Shown here one piece after another: positions 22,411 through 23,176 of a stretch of DNA of 23,176 nt (positions within the stretch are counted from its first letter, which is position 1; each line of letters starts with the position of its first letter). Origin of the DNA: Pseudonocardiales bacterium (GTDB taxonomy: Bacteria > Actinomycetota > Actinomycetes > Mycobacteriales > Jatrophihabitantaceae); contig JAODNL010000557.1 in assembly GCA_025465405.1 (NCBI GenBank), positions 1 to 23,176 on the forward strand. Direction: 5' to 3'. The notes beneath the pieces were generated by a model. That model saw only the letters and a list, made by a program, of their open reading frames with translations, was not told the DNA's origin and made no database searches. The translations under genes and the position numbers were made by a program.

Positions 22411-22768
22411 AGGGGATCTCTCGGGTCGCGGTCGCGGCGGCGAGACGGGTCGAGGCCCGCGGGTCCGCGACGCCGGGGGTGACCCCGCCGTCAGTGCCGC
22501 CGCAGCTCTGCTCGACCGACATCCCGACGAGCTCGGCCAGCCGCGCGCCGAGGGCGAAGCCGCGCAGGTCGGGCAGGCGAACGAGGTACTCCTCGCCGAC
22601 GAGCAGGTTGAGGACGCGGTACGTGGTGGCCGGCGGTAGGTCGAGCTCGGCCGAGATCTGCCGAGCCGTGATCCCAGGACCGGCCTGCGCGACCGCGCGC
22701 AGCACCGCAAGCGCCGTGCGAATTGCCTGCGGTTGGCGGCCGGTGAGGCCGGTGCTCCCGTCGCTCAC
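22361..22768 (-). CDS. IclR-type HTH protein, lacking the effector domain
   Basis: The protein has 135 residues from GTG 22768, which overlaps the stop of the upstream APC permease by GTGA. Residues ~13-85 are an IclR winged HTH: AIRTALAVLRAVAQAGPGITARQISAELDLPPATTYRVLNLLVGEEYLVRLPDLRGFALGARLAELVG. Full IclR regulators are ~250 residues with a C-terminal GAF-like effector domain; here that domain is absent. Residues 86-135 are a low-complexity tail that runs into the palindrome at 22357-22410, which provides the stop. Either this is a truncated gene cut off by insertion of the palindromic element, or an HTH-only regulator tied to the permease. Translational coupling to an APC permease suggests control of amine or amino-acid uptake (inference). 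Confidence 0.7.
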   Translation of the reverse strand: MSDGSTGLTGRQPQAIRTALAVLRAVAQAGPGITARQISAELDLPPATTYRVLNLLVGEEYLVRLPDLRGFALGARLAELVGMSVEQSCGGTDGGVTPGVADPRASTRLAAATATREIPCDQDVETAAMAANRTS

Positions 22769-23176
22769 GACGCCCTCCGCAGCACGGTCTCGAGCAGGTC
22801 GGATGCGATCGGCTCGTCGTACACGCCGATCCGGGCTTCCGGGCGTCGGCGGGCCCGGCTCGCCGATAGCGCGGTCCCGCCGACGACGGCCGCGCCGGCG
22901 AGCATGAGCAGCCATCGGTTCGTGCGCGCGGACGGCGAGGCGTACAGCGCGAACGTGGCGAGCAGGACGAGCCCGGCGACAAGACCCGCAACGAGCGCCG
23001 GCCGGGTCAGCTCACCGATCTGGTGCAGGAATCGAGGCAGCGCCGCGCACACCAGGATGTAGGCGAGCATGTACCCGAAGGTCGCGAGCGTTACGAGTGA
23101 CACGAAGGCGTCGTCGGGTCTCAGACCGAGCGCAATCAGGCCCGCCGGGACAAGGGCGATCGCCACCCAGCTGGCC
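22765..23176 (-). CDS. APC-family permease, C-terminal part (runs off the window)
   Basis: The 5' end lies beyond the window edge; about 136 residues of the C-terminus are visible. Three to four membrane helices can be read: VAIALVPAGLIALGLRP..., FVSLVTLATFGYMLAYILVCAALPRFLHQIGELTRP, ALVAGLVAGLVLLATFALY and WLLMLAGAAVVGGTALSASRARRR. The element GYMLAYILVCAALPRFLxxxGE is typical of helices 10-11 of APC-superfamily amino acid transporters. A short soluble tail (RPEARIGVYDEPIASDLLETVLRRAS) follows. It is the second APC permease in the window and is coupled by GTGA to the IclR-like gene. Confidence 0.8.
   Translation of the reverse strand, partial: ASWVAIALVPAGLIALGLRPDDAFVSLVTLATFGYMLAYILVCAALPRFLHQIGELTRPALVAGLVAGLVLLATFALYASPSARTNRWLLMLAGAAVVGGTALSASRARRRPEARIGVYDEPIASDLLETVLRRAS

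Overview
This window is 23.2 kb of high-GC DNA with actinobacterial character. GTG and TTG starts are frequent, and genes overlap by GTGA or ATGA. It carries an LAxTG-type sorting signal, mycofactocin-family proteins, a gpgS-folP2 pair like that of mycobacteria, and probable leaderless promoters. I cannot name the genus; a soil or surface-dwelling actinomycete fits. No rRNA, tRNA, CRISPR array, transposase or phage gene was seen.

Layout. (1) 1-4960 is an envelope/exported-protein block: the tail of an unknown gene, a wall-anchored ice-binding-fold (DUF3494) protein, a convergent secreted beta-propeller-like protein, then a translationally coupled pair of a Tat-type lipoprotein with a polysaccharide-deacetylase fold and a YVTN-type beta-propeller lipoprotein. 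(2) 4976-10620 is a mycofactocin-related module. A TetR/MftR-like regulator (+) is divergent from a minus-strand run of two mycofactocin-coupled SDR dehydrogenases, a MoxR AAA+ ATPase, a CoxE-like VWA protein and an MftD-like flavoenzyme. The precursor-peptide and early maturation genes (mftA, mftB, mftC, mftE, mftF) are not in the window. (3) 10642-14485 is a plus-strand series: an exported repeat protein with a good promoter, a DinB-like protein, glucosyl-3-phosphoglycerate synthase (gpgS), a FolP2-type DHPS homolog and a VOC/glyoxalase-fold protein. (4) 14486-14951 is non-coding sequence with repeats and a long hairpin, followed by an MFS exporter of the AraJ/Cml type. (5) 16213-22217 (minus) is a tight run of two MacB/FtsX-type permease subunits, an ABC ATPase, an APC-family permease and a copper amine oxidase. 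(6) 22357-23176 holds a 54-nt palindrome, a short IclR-type HTH protein whose stop codon lies inside that palindrome, and the end of another APC permease.

How the parts may work together. In region 2 the SDRs probably oxidise alcohols or related substrates and pass electrons to mycofactocin. The MftD-like enzyme belongs to cofactor maturation, the MoxR/VWA pair looks like a metallo-enzyme activation chaperone whose client is not visible here, and the MftR-like protein probably senses an acyl or related effector. In region 5 the APC permease probably imports an amine that the copper amine oxidase deaminates, while the MacB-like ABC system is an unexpected partner in the same run. Two APC permeases with an IclR-type regulator between them and the operon suggest an amine/amino-acid theme at the right-hand end.

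The best candidates for something new are the mycofactocin module lacking the peptide genes but carrying MoxR/VWA, the amine oxidase plus ABC operon, and the palindromic element at 22357-22410. All assignments come from reading motifs and recalled family features; no database search was run.
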